64,000 bases of DNA from AP-15 sp963733945. GTDB lineage: Bacteria; Pseudomonadota; Alphaproteobacteria; ATCC43930; CGMCC-115725. The stretch is taken from assembly GCA_963733945.1 (NCBI GenBank), contig CAVTFD010000021.1:124001-188000 (forward strand). The letters are read 5' to 3'. Each line of letters starts with the position of its first letter. Position 1 is the first letter of the stretch. The notes under the pieces are model-generated. The model was not told where the DNA came from. It did not search any database and was given only the letters and a program-made list of their open reading frames with translations. Below, piece after piece: positions 19,701-26,639 of the stretch. The translations under genes and the position numbers were made by a program.

Positions 19701-21229
19701 ATGGCATTGGCGGCACGATCACCGCCGAGGGCAACCAACCGATGCGGGTGGTGATCGCGCCCGCGGGCGGCAGCACGCACTGCCGCGGAGATCTCGTGGT
19801 CCGGCAGGGCGGCGAGGGTACCGCACCAGCCGCGGACGAGCTCGCGAAGCGAGGCCTCTGCGGCGGCCGAGACCAACAGCGGCGGGGGCGGTCCAGGATG
19901 CTGCGGGCTCTCCTCCCGTTGTGGTGGCCCGGCGAGAACGACATGCACGTTGGTCCCGCCAAAACCGAACGAGTTGACCCCAGCGTAGCGTTGGTGTCTG
20001 GCAGTCGTCAGCTGCTCAGCCTCCTGCAGCAGGCGCAGGTTGAGCGTGTCGAATGCAATATTCCGGTTCGGGCTGGTGCAGTGCAGGGTCGGCGGCATCA
20101 CACCGCGATCGAGCGCGAGGGTTGCTTTCAGCAGCCCGGCCATACCCGATGCCGGCTCCAGATGACCGATATTGGTCTTGACCGACCCGATCGGCAGCGG
20201 CTCGCACCGTCTTTGCCCGAGAGCGTGTCCAACCGCCGCCGCTTCAACCGGATCGCCAACCGGCGTCCCGGTACCGTGCATCTCAAGAAACGCCAGCAAG
20301 TCCGGATCAATTTCCGCCTGCGCGTATACCGAACGCAGCAGCAATGCCTGCGCCGCCTCGCTCGGCAATGACAATCCGATGGTTCGACCGTCCGAATTTG
20401 TGCCGGTAGCGCGGATGACCCCGCGAATCGGATCACCGCAGAGGAGCGCGTCGGCGAGCGGCTTCAGAACCACCACGCCACCGCCTTCGCCGCGGACATA
20501 TCCGTCGGCCCGGTCATCAAAGGCGAAGCAGCGGCCGCGCCTTGACAGCATCGAGGCGCGGCAGAAGCCGATAAAGGGATAAGGCGTCAACAGCAGATTG
20601 ACGCCGCCGACGACGGCGCTGCCGATCCGTCCGGCGCGGATCGCCTCACAGGCCTGATGCAGAGCGACCAGCGACGACGAGCAGGCGGTATCGACAGCGA
20701 GGCTCGGGCCGCGCAAATCGAAGACATAGGAAATACGGTTGGCGAGGATGCTCAGCGCATTCCCAGTCATGAAATACGAGTCAGCCCCGGCCGGATCGCC
20801 GAGCCGCAAATCGGAGTAATCGGTGGCCGATGCGCCGATATAGACCCCGGCTTGGGTACCGGCGAGCTGGCTCGACCGGATTCCGGCATCTTCGAGCGCG
20901 TGCCAAACGAGTTCAAGCAACAGCCGCTGCTGGGGGTCCATCTGCACCGCCTCGCGCGGAGAGATCCCAAAAAACGACGGCTCGAATTGGTCGACGCCAC
21001 TAATCAGGCCGGCCGACCAAGTGTAGCTTTTGCCCGGTTCACCACGATCTGGATGATAGAAAAATCGGGTCGACCATCGCTCCGGATCGACCTCCGAGAC
21101 TGCATCTCCGCCGGAGGCGAGCAGCTGCCAAAACCCCTCCAGGCCGTCACCCCCGGGAAATCGGCAGGATGCTCCGACGATTGCGATCGATCCGTCACTC
21201 ATAGCAGCCGGAAGGTCGCCCCGGAGCAC
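13739..21229 (-). CDS. rkpA: Fully reducing type I polyketide/fatty acid synthase, RkpA-like
   Basis: 2,496 residues, close to the length reported for rhizobial RkpA. Domain order: ketosynthase about 12-435 (VDTACSSSL with Cys near 183, EMHGTGTPVGDP, NIGHLEPASGM); acyltransferase about 535-850 (GHSVGEIAAAWG); dehydratase about 910-1180 (HAVEGTPVFP); a methyltransferase-like segment about 1380-1560 with a weakened motif (LEIGAVSG); a structural KR half; enoyl reductase about 1780-2090 (HAAAGGVGLAAIQFAK); ketoreductase about 2110-2290 (LVTGGIDGFGYEA, active Tyr in GQGAYVAANMAL); ACP about 2370-2470 (MGMDSLMAVEL). There is no thioesterase, so release must be external. GTG 21229 has a GGGGA site; ATG 21202 is the alternative. 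It probably makes a saturated long acyl chain for a glycolipid anchor. Confidence 0.9.
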   Translation of the reverse strand: MLRGDLPAAMSDGSIAIVGASCRFPGGDGLEGFWQLLASGGDAVSEVDPERWSTRFFYHPDRGEPGKSYTWSAGLISGVDQFEPSFFGISPREAVQMDPQQRLLLELVWHALEDAGIRSSQLAGTQAGVYIGASATDYSDLRLGDPAGADSYFMTGNALSILANRISYVFDLRGPSLAVDTACSSSLVALHQACEAIRAGRIGSAVVGGVNLLLTPYPFIGFCRASMLSRRGRCFAFDDRADGYVRGEGGGVVVLKPLADALLCGDPIRGVIRATGTNSDGRTIGLSLPSEAAQALLLRSVYAQAEIDPDLLAFLEMHGTGTPVGDPVEAAAVGHALGQRRCEPLPIGSVKTNIGHLEPASGMAGLLKATLALDRGVMPPTLHCTSPNRNIAFDTLNLRLLQEAEQLTTARHQRYAGVNSFGFGGTNVHVVLAGPPQREESPQHPGPPPPLLVSAAAEASLRELVRGWCGTLAALPDHEISAAVRAAARGRDHHPHRLVALGGDRAANAILLESFLDNRPAADLVAGTAVSGAKLAFVFSGNGAQFPEMGRAALRANPTFRSAIENVDRILRPQLGWSVVELIARGVDGERVARTDIAQPLLFAIQVGVVEALRELGITASGYLGHSVGEIAAAWGAGALSLADAGRIVVARSRGQQRTQGSGRMAALALDGDAARSFLSELDSTAEIAAFNATRSVTISGSGAEIERLADEARRRNLWCRPLDLDFAFHSQCMDPIQDELMISLADLSSLRPTARLVSSVTGAAIGDAVLDAHHWWRNIRNPVRFAEAAAALISDDFRIFVEIGPAAILHGYLADGLRAAEVEGRVLPSLSRNDGDGDPFPRIAAHCYVAGYDLPAAPLFDGPADSRSVPLYPWQRQRFWLDKTVEASDPENPPFDHPLIGFRQHGPLPHWLNHLDQQVLPWIADHAVEGTPVFPAAAILEIALAAGRWRWPEAAVLEAFDVEIRRPLPFDRERMRELRTTLVSEDGDWDLASRPRLTSEPFTVHAVGRVSAASDARPVLRWADCAPGGRRIDAASLYRLAKRAGLDYGPRFRTVDHVEVVANDAAIVHFDPAPIGEPLDAYLLHPTLLDGALQGLLGLLEGHRRELPGTGFLPWRFGRVRLMAPFGRVARQARLRLTRGGVRSVSADIVVYDELDAVIAELEDCWLRRVELGRRVSPDGRLFHVDLVPAPLAELDTPVVLAQAGAALARLAASREPDLGQRDQALLLNALIGASALPSLNELVAPGRPFRIGELTDAGRVALGSRGLVECLLTALEQLGAATETEGEWRIDPTSDLPNAAEIWRLLLADAPDLVAELALAARALEDLPKFLAEGPGQATPWLSPMVEQLLQASPASVASLDLLCDALDDLGAAWPRDRPLRILEIGAVSGITRRVLERLSSSRVALAYKATSADAEQIDRLSAVTRSFVGADAQPWSPQDGVDALGETRFDIVLAVKACARLQLDAAALAVMRDLLLPGGLLVAVDPEPNAFWDLVFGQAVGWWATASMASAVSPMRSGEEWRAELAAAGFHAVGAAGVVASPWPCALFWGIAPVCAEPVIAELSSSNRITLVGGDKSFRAVLLDRLAAAGHRVETVLNLDLLDVTGADARLERDPGAGEIVLYLSDQSDGDPHCAGRQIAELASVALEAERRRVALWVVTCDAQQAAIAGADTAVGPAGAALWGLARVLVNELPQLSVHLVDLASATTPGERARQIAAELAAATEEPEIVWTPHGRHVLRLRPGLPPRRAPRSEVLTLTSREPGGLDSLSWKDRPLRPLSPGEVEIEVHAAGLNFRDVMWAMGLLPEEALIDGFAGPTFGLECAGIVRSIGSDVEGLAVGDRVMAFAPAALSTRVVTPADAVASIPPELSFTAAVTLPVAFVTAIYALGHLAQLAPGEHVLIHAAAGGVGLAAIQFAKHRGAIVIATAGSQTKRVFLRLAGADHVLDSRDLAFADAVREITEGQGVDVVLNSLSGEAMERSLELLKPFGRFLELGKRDFYFNRRLHLRPLRQNVSYFAIDVDQLPLRRPALARRLLAEISTLLAEGAIRPLAHRLFRFSEIDDALRLMQASGHIGKLVLVPDEKVGAILCEPPDFAARGDGTYLVTGGIDGFGYEAARWLVAHGAGSIALLGRRGLETPGCAARVAALEAAGAEVRVYRGDVADRACLAAILDQIRAVQPPLRGVVHAASAIDDGLVGEIDLAAIERILRPKLGGALALDALTHADPIELFLLFSSATTLLGAPGQGAYVAANMALEALARRRRADGKPALAIAWGPIEDAGYLAQRPEIRIALARRLGAKPIPAAQALAGLPAMIASGLPVVGLAEASWTEAGRFLPVLATPLFSEIRAKAGPAANDEALADRLAEMDPDAALALLKTVVAEEAARILRFPAGGFDPRRPLSEMGMDSLMAVELRLALESRLRIDLPLVSLTEGTSVASIAARLGGALGAGAKNAEIVALAARYEGIGETSIAAEEGSAAARMSELKSVAAE

Positions 21230-21434
21230 CAGCTTTCCCCATTTGCCCCCTCGCGATCGAAGCCGTCGCCCAGGCCTTCGGCTTTCGACTACCTGTTAAT
21301 CCTATCTTAATTGTCGTCGTCGATGGCGGCGTTAATGTCAACCGCCGCGAGGACAACCGAAAGCGCTGCTGACGTGGCAATTTGGGTTCATCGGGCGCCA
21401 TTGCCGAAGGTGGAGCTGGTCCGCACAGCGGGGG

Positions 21435-22490
21435 TCATTCCACCCCAAAGGATGGATGCGGTGGGCTAAGCGGGGCCACGGTTCCGGCTGGCCGCCACGG
21501 GTTGCGGGCCAGCCGCAACCTCTCACAAAGGTCCATCGCCAACCAATAAAGCGGTACGGCACGGCCCTTTACCATGGGCAGACCGGACGCGTCCAGCCCC
21601 AGCCACGGCAAGAATGGATTGCGGCGACCGTAGGCCCAAATCTCGCTGCGGACGGCCGGACGCGTCGAGATGCCGCGCGCGTGAAACCCCATCGTGTCGG
21701 CAACCACAAGCGTATTCTGCGGTACGGCGAACACTTTGGGCGCTGCGAACCCCAGGCGCCGCAGCATTGGCGCGCTGATTCGGAGCGAGCCGCGAGACGA
21801 TTGAAAATCGGCGCTTTCCCCAGCCGTCAATGAGGCGCGCCGCTCCCAAGCCAGACGCCGGCGCGTCGGCTGGTGAGAGCCTGGGACATAGATCAAAGGT
21901 CCCTGATCCTCGGCAACATCGGTCAGGAAAAACCACGCTTTGACGGTCGGATGAAAGGTGTCAGCGTGCAGCCGGGTCTGGGGATCTGGCGACGCCTCGC
22001 GCACGTGGGCGAAGATCGTCTGAACGTAAAGGAACGGTTCGAGCCGATACGAGCCGATGTAGCGCACGAGGCCGAGCCATTCAGGGCTCTCGACCAAGGC
22101 GCGCACGGTCGGCAGGCGCATCATCGCCCGCCGGTCCAGGGCGATCCGCCGGGTGATCGCGTCACCCTGCGACTGCTGCCGCGCCGGCGCCACGAACGAA
22201 AGCACTTGCTGCTTGAGCGCATCAAAGGCGGCAGACGGCAAAAAGTCGTGTTTGATGACGAAGCCGTCGCGCGCAAACGCGGACCGATCTTCATTCGAGA
22301 TCAGCGGCGCCAGTCTTTCCCGGCGCCTTTCGGCCATACGATAAGCCAAGCACATGCGGGCGACGTGTAGTCCCGCCCGGTTCAGGGTTGGGCTGCCGAT
22401 GATCGGATTGTCGCGGAACGACTTCGCGCCGGTGGCGAGCGCCGCGACATGAATGGGCGCCATCAGCCAGGAGCGCCGCCGTGATCTCAT
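21435..22490 (-). CDS. Phytanoyl-CoA dioxygenase (PhyH) family protein
   Basis: 351 residues, non-haem Fe(II)/2-oxoglutarate oxygenase. The iron triad is visible as His-x-Asp in RLHADTFHPTVKAWFFLTDV and a distal His in DTMGFHARGISTRP; APLIYV-type strands (QGPLIYVPGSHQPTRRRL) match PhyH. Such enzymes hydroxylate acyl chains or small lipids next to a carboxyl or carbonyl. ATG at 22490 has GAAGG six bases upstream; a TTG at 22508 would overlap the previous stop as TTGA. It lies 205 bases upstream of the PKS on the same strand, so hydroxylation of the PKS-derived chain is plausible but unproven. Confidence 0.82.
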   Translation of the reverse strand: MRSRRRSWLMAPIHVAALATGAKSFRDNPIIGSPTLNRAGLHVARMCLAYRMAERRRERLAPLISNEDRSAFARDGFVIKHDFLPSAAFDALKQQVLSFVAPARQQSQGDAITRRIALDRRAMMRLPTVRALVESPEWLGLVRYIGSYRLEPFLYVQTIFAHVREASPDPQTRLHADTFHPTVKAWFFLTDVAEDQGPLIYVPGSHQPTRRRLAWERRASLTAGESADFQSSRGSLRISAPMLRRLGFAAPKVFAVPQNTLVVADTMGFHARGISTRPAVRSEIWAYGRRNPFLPWLGLDASGLPMVKGRAVPLYWLAMDLCERLRLARNPWRPAGTVAPLSPPHPSFGVE

Positions 22491-22504
22491 GTCGGGCCTT
22501 CGGT

Positions 22505-23521
22505 TCAATCCTCGGGGTCCCTCTGAGGCGGACAGACGTACAGCGCGGCGAGCGCGTCGTAGACCCGGCGATCGATCTCGATGCCCTCGCGCAGTAGCCG
22601 CTCGCGGCTGCGAAACGAGCGCTCGCCCGGGATACGGATCTCTTCAACCCCGGGCTGACGTGGAATGCTCTTGATGCGGTCGACCAGCCCGCTGACCTCG
22701 CGCTTAAACTGGTCGAGCGGAATCAGGAGGTCGGGCTTGAACACGACAAACAGGTAGCCGTCATCCTTCTCCGGCTCCGGGTCCATGCCTGAGCCGGCGA
22801 GCACGCCCAGAGCCTGCACGATGAAGCCGAGCCCATAGCCTTTGTACCCACCAAAAGGCAGCAGCGCACCGAGCCTCGCCGCTGTTGGGTCGCGGGTCGC
22901 CTGGCCTTGCAAATCGATAGCCACACCTTCGGGCAATAGCTGTCCGAGCCGCTCACGCAGCGCCAACTCCGTCCCCATGAACGCAGAGGTTCCCATGTCC
23001 AGAACCACTGGCCCGTTGTCGGATGGCATGCCAAAGGCGATCGGGTTGGTGCCGAGCGCCGCGCGTGCCCCGCCGAATGGTGCGACGCTGCGCGACGAGC
23101 TGGCGGTGTGGATGCCAACGAGGTCGGCGTTGGCGATCATTTCGACATAATAGGCGCTGCGCCCGCTCATCCAGCTGTTGGTGACACCAACAACAGAAAA
23201 CCCGTGCGCAGCGGCCTTGGCGATCGCGGCGCGGGCGCCGTGATACATCGCGAGCATGCCGACATTGTTGCCGCCGTCATACAGAACCGAAACTTCGGTC
23301 TCGCGCACCACCCGCATCGGCTGGCGCGGCCGCTTGAAACGGCGGTGCTCGGGGATGTTCAGGATTTTGGCCATCCCCGAATACTCGTAGCCGCACAGCG
23401 CTGCATCGATCATGTGGTCGGCGAGGATGCGGGCTTCCTCGGCGTCGTACCCGATGCCGCGGAGCGCGCGCTCGGCATGCTCGCGCGCCTCGGCGACGCT
23501 CAAATGAATGCGGTCGGCCAT
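22505..23521 (-). CDS. Malate/L-lactate/ureidoglycolate dehydrogenase family (Ldh_2)
   Basis: 338 residues. ATG at 23521 has GGAGGG upstream. The family's NADH-binding layout is visible: LADHMIDAALCGYEYSGMAK, GAAHGFSVVGVTNSWMSGR-like segment near 105, GGARAALGTNPIAFGMP near 155, LDMGTSAF, and LPFGGYKGYGLGFIVQAL near 235. Members reduce 2-keto acids (pyruvate, oxaloacetate, delta-piperideine-2-carboxylate) with NAD(P)H and do not use the classical Rossmann fold. It follows the MDR gene by 25 bases and precedes the PhyH gene almost without gap, so the three are one transcript. Substrate unknown. Confidence 0.88.
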   Translation of the reverse strand: MADRIHLSVAEAREHAERALRGIGYDAEEARILADHMIDAALCGYEYSGMAKILNIPEHRRFKRPRQPMRVVRETEVSVLYDGGNNVGMLAMYHGARAAIAKAAAHGFSVVGVTNSWMSGRSAYYVEMIANADLVGIHTASSSRSVAPFGGARAALGTNPIAFGMPSDNGPVVLDMGTSAFMGTELALRERLGQLLPEGVAIDLQGQATRDPTAARLGALLPFGGYKGYGLGFIVQALGVLAGSGMDPEPEKDDGYLFVVFKPDLLIPLDQFKREVSGLVDRIKSIPRQPGVEEIRIPGERSFRSRERLLREGIEIDRRVYDALAALYVCPPQRDPED

Positions 23522-23546
23522 TCTCCGCCCTCCGCCAGCTGCTGGC

Positions 23547-24467
23547 TCAACTCTGCTCAACCTGGAACACGGCCTTGCCGGCGATGTGCCGGTCGCGTAA
23601 TTCAGGACCAATGCGCGCGAGATCGCGCCAGCTGTTTTCGACGAGTGAGAGCTTCAACGAGCCCTCGGAGACTAGCGACGCCAGCAAGGCGAGATCAGGG
23701 GCGAAACGCTCCTCGGCCTCAGAGGTGAAATAGGAGAAGCTTTGGATGCTCGCGTTCGGATGCTCGGCAAAATCGCGGAAATTGATCGCGGTAGGCTCGC
23801 CCGACGAGTTGCCGAAAATCACGATGGTCCCCTTGGCCTCGATCCGCGCGATCGCAGCGGCAAGCGAGGCGCCGCCGGCAGCTTCGAGGATCAGGCCAAA
23901 TCGTCCCTGCGCCTGGTCGATGCCAGTGACGACAGCCGCGGCGCCGCGTACATGGCGGCCGCGCTCGGGGCTGCCGACGATGGCGGTGACATGAGCCCCC
24001 GAACGCGCCGCGATTTGCACCGCCATATGACCGACCCCGCCGGCGGCGCCGGTGACCAGCACTCGCTTGCCGAGCAGAGGGGCTCCGTGACGCAGGGTGC
24101 GCAGCGCCGTAAGCCCGGCGACTGGCAAGGCCGCCGCTTCCTCGAAGCGGACATTTTCCGGCAATGGCGCAAGGCGGTGGGTCGGCGCAGCAACGCGTTG
24201 CGCCCAGCCGCCATTGTCGGTGAGCGCGACGACGCGGGTGCCGGCTTTTGGTCCGCTGCCATCGGCCGCCCGGCGTACGACTTCGCCGCCGATATCCTGG
24301 CCCGGCCGCCAGCCCTCGGGGCGCACCTGCATCAGCCGCAATTCGCCGCGGTTCAGCGAGAAGGCGCGCACCTCGACCACCGCCTCGTTCGCTGCGGGGG
24401 CGGGCTCGGGCACCTCGCGCAGCTCGACCGGCGCCGTGCCGTTGGGGGTATTGACGAGAGCGAGCAT
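23547..24467 (-). CDS. Zinc-free alcohol dehydrogenase / quinone oxidoreductase-like MDR protein
   Basis: 306 residues of medium-chain dehydrogenase/reductase. An N-terminal GroES-like domain (SLNRGELRLMQVRPEGWRPG, QDIGGEVV) is followed by a Rossmann domain with VLVTGAAGGVGHMAVQIAAR near 132. The zinc ligands of true alcohol dehydrogenases are absent, as in enoyl reductases and quinone oxidoreductases that use NADPH. First gene of the run MDR, Ldh_2, PhyH on the reverse strand. It may reduce a 2-enoyl or quinone substrate; nothing in the sequence says which. Confidence 0.86.
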   Translation of the reverse strand: MLALVNTPNGTAPVELREVPEPAPAANEAVVEVRAFSLNRGELRLMQVRPEGWRPGQDIGGEVVRRAADGSGPKAGTRVVALTDNGGWAQRVAAPTHRLAPLPENVRFEEAAALPVAGLTALRTLRHGAPLLGKRVLVTGAAGGVGHMAVQIAARSGAHVTAIVGSPERGRHVRGAAAVVTGIDQAQGRFGLILEAAGGASLAAAIARIEAKGTIVIFGNSSGEPTAINFRDFAEHPNASIQSFSYFTSEAEERFAPDLALLASLVSEGSLKLSLVENSWRDLARIGPELRDRHIAGKAVFQVEQS

Positions 24468-24493
24468 TAGTTAGCTCCCAGTTACCTGCTCCA

Positions 24494-24594
24494 AAGCAAT
24501 CGTCTTGGCCGGACTTGTTCCGGCCATCCACGTCTTCTATCCGCGCGATTGCTTCGTGGATGACCGGGCCAAGCCGGGTCACGACCGAAATGAA
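24494..24594. repeat. Paired palindromic intergenic repeat (BIME-like)
   Basis: GGCCGGA (24507-24513) pairs with TCCGGCC (24519-24525) around a five-base loop. The motif ending in CATCCACG is mirrored downstream by CGTGGATGACCGGGCC and a second imperfect palindrome. Around the first unit AAGCAATCG (24494-24502) is complementary to CGATTGCTT (24546-24554). This two-unit inverted layout resembles the extragenic palindromes dispersed in alphaproteobacterial genomes. It lies between two same-strand genes and may terminate or stabilise the upstream message. Confidence 0.6.
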
Positions 24595-24604
24595 CAGATG
24601 GCTC

Positions 24605-25672
24605 TCAGTTGAGTCGCAGATCGACGATGTGCTTGGGGTCGGGCTTCAACTCGCCCTTTTCGACCCGGGAGACGACGTCGGTCAGGATGGCGTTGGTCGG
24701 AGTGGGAATTCCGACCTCTTCGCCCTTGCGCACGATAAACCCGTTCAGAAACTGGATCTCGGTGCGGCGCCCCTTGAACATGTCCTGACCGGTCGAGGGG
24801 CGATGCTCGCCGCCACCGGCCCGGTTGGCTTCGGCGAGGCGATGCTCGTCGATTTCCTTGGTGGCGGCCGCGTCGCCTTCGCCGGCACGAGCGATCGTCT
24901 CCGGGTCCATGTGGCTGACCTCGTCGAAGACATAGCCGAGCGCCTGGCCGACGCGGATCGCCTCGCTGCCGAGCCGGGTCGAGAAATTCCGGATCGCGTC
25001 GTTCTTGATCATGTCGCGCGAAATCAGGCCGGTGCAGGCGGACAACCCGTTGCCCATGACGTTGGTGACGAGCTTCGACCAGCGCTCGCCCCACAGATTC
25101 TCGGTCACCATAGCGCTGTCGGCATAGCTGACGAGCCGGCAGACTTCCTTGGCGCGGTCGGTGATCCGACCGTGCACCTCCCCGACCCGGAAGACGGTAT
25201 GGCGCGAGCCCGATTTGCCGGCGGCCCGGCGCACCTGGCCCGGCGCATGCAACTCTACGGTGATTGAGCTGGCGATCGAGCCCAGTGTCTTGCCCCAGCC
25301 GACGATGCCGGCGATGGTTTCTTCGTTCATGCAATTCTGCAACGAGACGATGAAGCCGCCGGGCGCCAGATACTGCTTGATCAGGGTCGTCGCCCAGGCG
25401 GTGTCATAGGATTTCATGCAGACAAAGGCGATGTCGATCGGCGCCTCTTTGCTCAGTTGCTGCGCCTCGGTCAGATGCAGCGCGCGTGGCTTGACCGTGA
25501 ACGGCTCGACGTCGCGGATATGGGTGATCCTCAGACCGTCCTTGCGAATGGCTTCGACGTTTTCCGGCCACGGATCGATGTAGGTGACGTCTTCGCCGGC
25601 CTGCACCATATGAGCGCCGGCATAACCGCCGACCGCCCCCGCGCCGACGATCGCAATCTTGTTCTTCGGCAT
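24605..25672 (-). CDS. Ketopantoate reductase (ApbA/PanE) family protein
   Basis: 355 residues. ATG at 25672 with GGAGGA seven bases upstream begins MPKNKIAIVGAGAVGGYAG, the NADP-binding GxGxxG of ApbA/PanE. The central VCMKSYDT carries the family's conserved lysine region, and KLVTNVMGNGLSACTG holds the Lys-Asn-xx-Asn catalytic helix. E. coli PanE is about 300 residues; the extra length is in an insertion near 255-290 (AGEGDAAATKEIDEHRLAE). It may make pantoate for CoA or reduce another 2-keto acid; paralogues are common, so I leave the symbol blank. Confidence 0.85.
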   Translation of the reverse strand: MPKNKIAIVGAGAVGGYAGAHMVQAGEDVTYIDPWPENVEAIRKDGLRITHIRDVEPFTVKPRALHLTEAQQLSKEAPIDIAFVCMKSYDTAWATTLIKQYLAPGGFIVSLQNCMNEETIAGIVGWGKTLGSIASSITVELHAPGQVRRAAGKSGSRHTVFRVGEVHGRITDRAKEVCRLVSYADSAMVTENLWGERWSKLVTNVMGNGLSACTGLISRDMIKNDAIRNFSTRLGSEAIRVGQALGYVFDEVSHMDPETIARAGEGDAAATKEIDEHRLAEANRAGGGEHRPSTGQDMFKGRRTEIQFLNGFIVRKGEEVGIPTPTNAILTDVVSRVEKGELKPDPKHIVDLRLN

Positions 25673-25772
25673 TCCGTCTTCCTCCGCATCAGGCTCGCGG
25701 CCCAGCGCGCCGCGTGCTCCGCTCGCGATCCTAGTACGGTGACCGCGCTGCCGCCATCCCATCGCTTCCGAT

Positions 25773-26075
25773 CTATCGCTTGGGCTTCGACGGGGTGGGT
25801 TTGCGCGGCCGAGGATTGAGGCGCGGCTGCGCAGCCTTGGGCCGAGCCCCAACCTTGGGCCGAGCCCGCTTCGCCCCGCGAGCTTTCGGCGGCCGCCGCG
25901 CCGACTTTGTCGCCAGCCGCCAGTCGACGATCATCCCGATCGGGATTGTCGTCAGACCGAGCGCCATCAGACCGCTGGCGACGCGACTGAGCCAATCGAT
26001 CTCGATCACGACGACGGCTAGCCCCAGCCCGAGGCCAGCGCCAAAGGTCAGCAGAGCGATCTTGGTGTAGTACAT
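25773..26075 (-). CDS. Small membrane protein with a basic, proline-rich tail
   Basis: 100 residues from ATG 26075 (or 119 from ATG 26132; neither has a convincing ribosome site). Two hydrophobic helices, ALLTFGAGLGLGLAVVVIEI and a second around SGLMALGLTTIPIGMIV, are followed by about 45 residues very rich in Lys, Arg, Pro and Ala (KSARRPPKARGAKRARPKVG). The tail would be cytoplasmic and could bind nucleic acid or membrane lipid. No family recognised. Confidence 0.55.
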   Translation of the reverse strand: MYYTKIALLTFGAGLGLGLAVVVIEIDWLSRVASGLMALGLTTIPIGMIVDWRLATKSARRPPKARGAKRARPKVGARPKAAQPRLNPRPRKPTPSKPKR

Positions 26076-26167
26076 CGGTTGCGGCGGCGGGACCGGGCTC
26101 CTAAAGTGGCGTGCGTATAAAGACGGCGTCATCGACGCTCAGCGCACATGCCAGAAAGGGAAAGGGG

Positions 26168-26626
26168 ATGATAGAGGTCGAGCGGCCGGCCGATCTCGCC
26201 GAATATATCGGCAAGGAGATCGGGGTCAGCGACTGGTTCACCGTGGACCAGGCGATCATCGACAAATTCGCCGACGCGACTGGCGACCATCAATGGATCC
26301 ATGTCGATGTCGAGCGGGCCAAGCGCGAGCTGCCGGGCGGCAAGACGATCGCCCACGGCTATCTGACCCTGTCCTTGGTGCCGCGGCTCGCTGCGACCCT
26401 CCTTCGGGTCAAGAAGCGCTCGCGCGGCCTCAATTACGGATCGAACCGGGTGCGCTTTACCGGGCAAGTGCCGGCCGGCTCGCGCGTCCGGCTGCGCCAG
26501 AAGATCAAAGCGGTCGAGCCGGTCGAGGGCGGCGGCGTGCGCATCACCTCGGAAAGCACGATGGAGGTCGAGGGTGCGACGCGCCCGGCTCTCGTCGCCG
26601 AAACCATCAGCATGCAGTTCGAATAA
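26168..26626 (+). CDS. MaoC family dehydratase ((R)-specific enoyl-CoA hydratase-like)
   Basis: 152 residues, single hot-dog domain. The hydratase-2 motif is complete: DATGDHQWIHVD with the catalytic Asp and His, followed by AHGYLTLSLVP. ATG at 26168 is chosen over 26111 because the family starts about there. These enzymes hydrate trans-2-enoyl-CoA to (R)-3-hydroxyacyl-CoA, or act on related acyl-CoAs. It precedes the TauD-like gene by 13 bases, an operon. Confidence 0.9.
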   Translation: MIEVERPADLAEYIGKEIGVSDWFTVDQAIIDKFADATGDHQWIHVDVERAKRELPGGKTIAHGYLTLSLVPRLAATLLRVKKRSRGLNYGSNRVRFTGQVPAGSRVRLRQKIKAVEPVEGGGVRITSESTMEVEGATRPALVAETISMQFE

Positions 26627-26639
26627 GGAGTCATGATCG

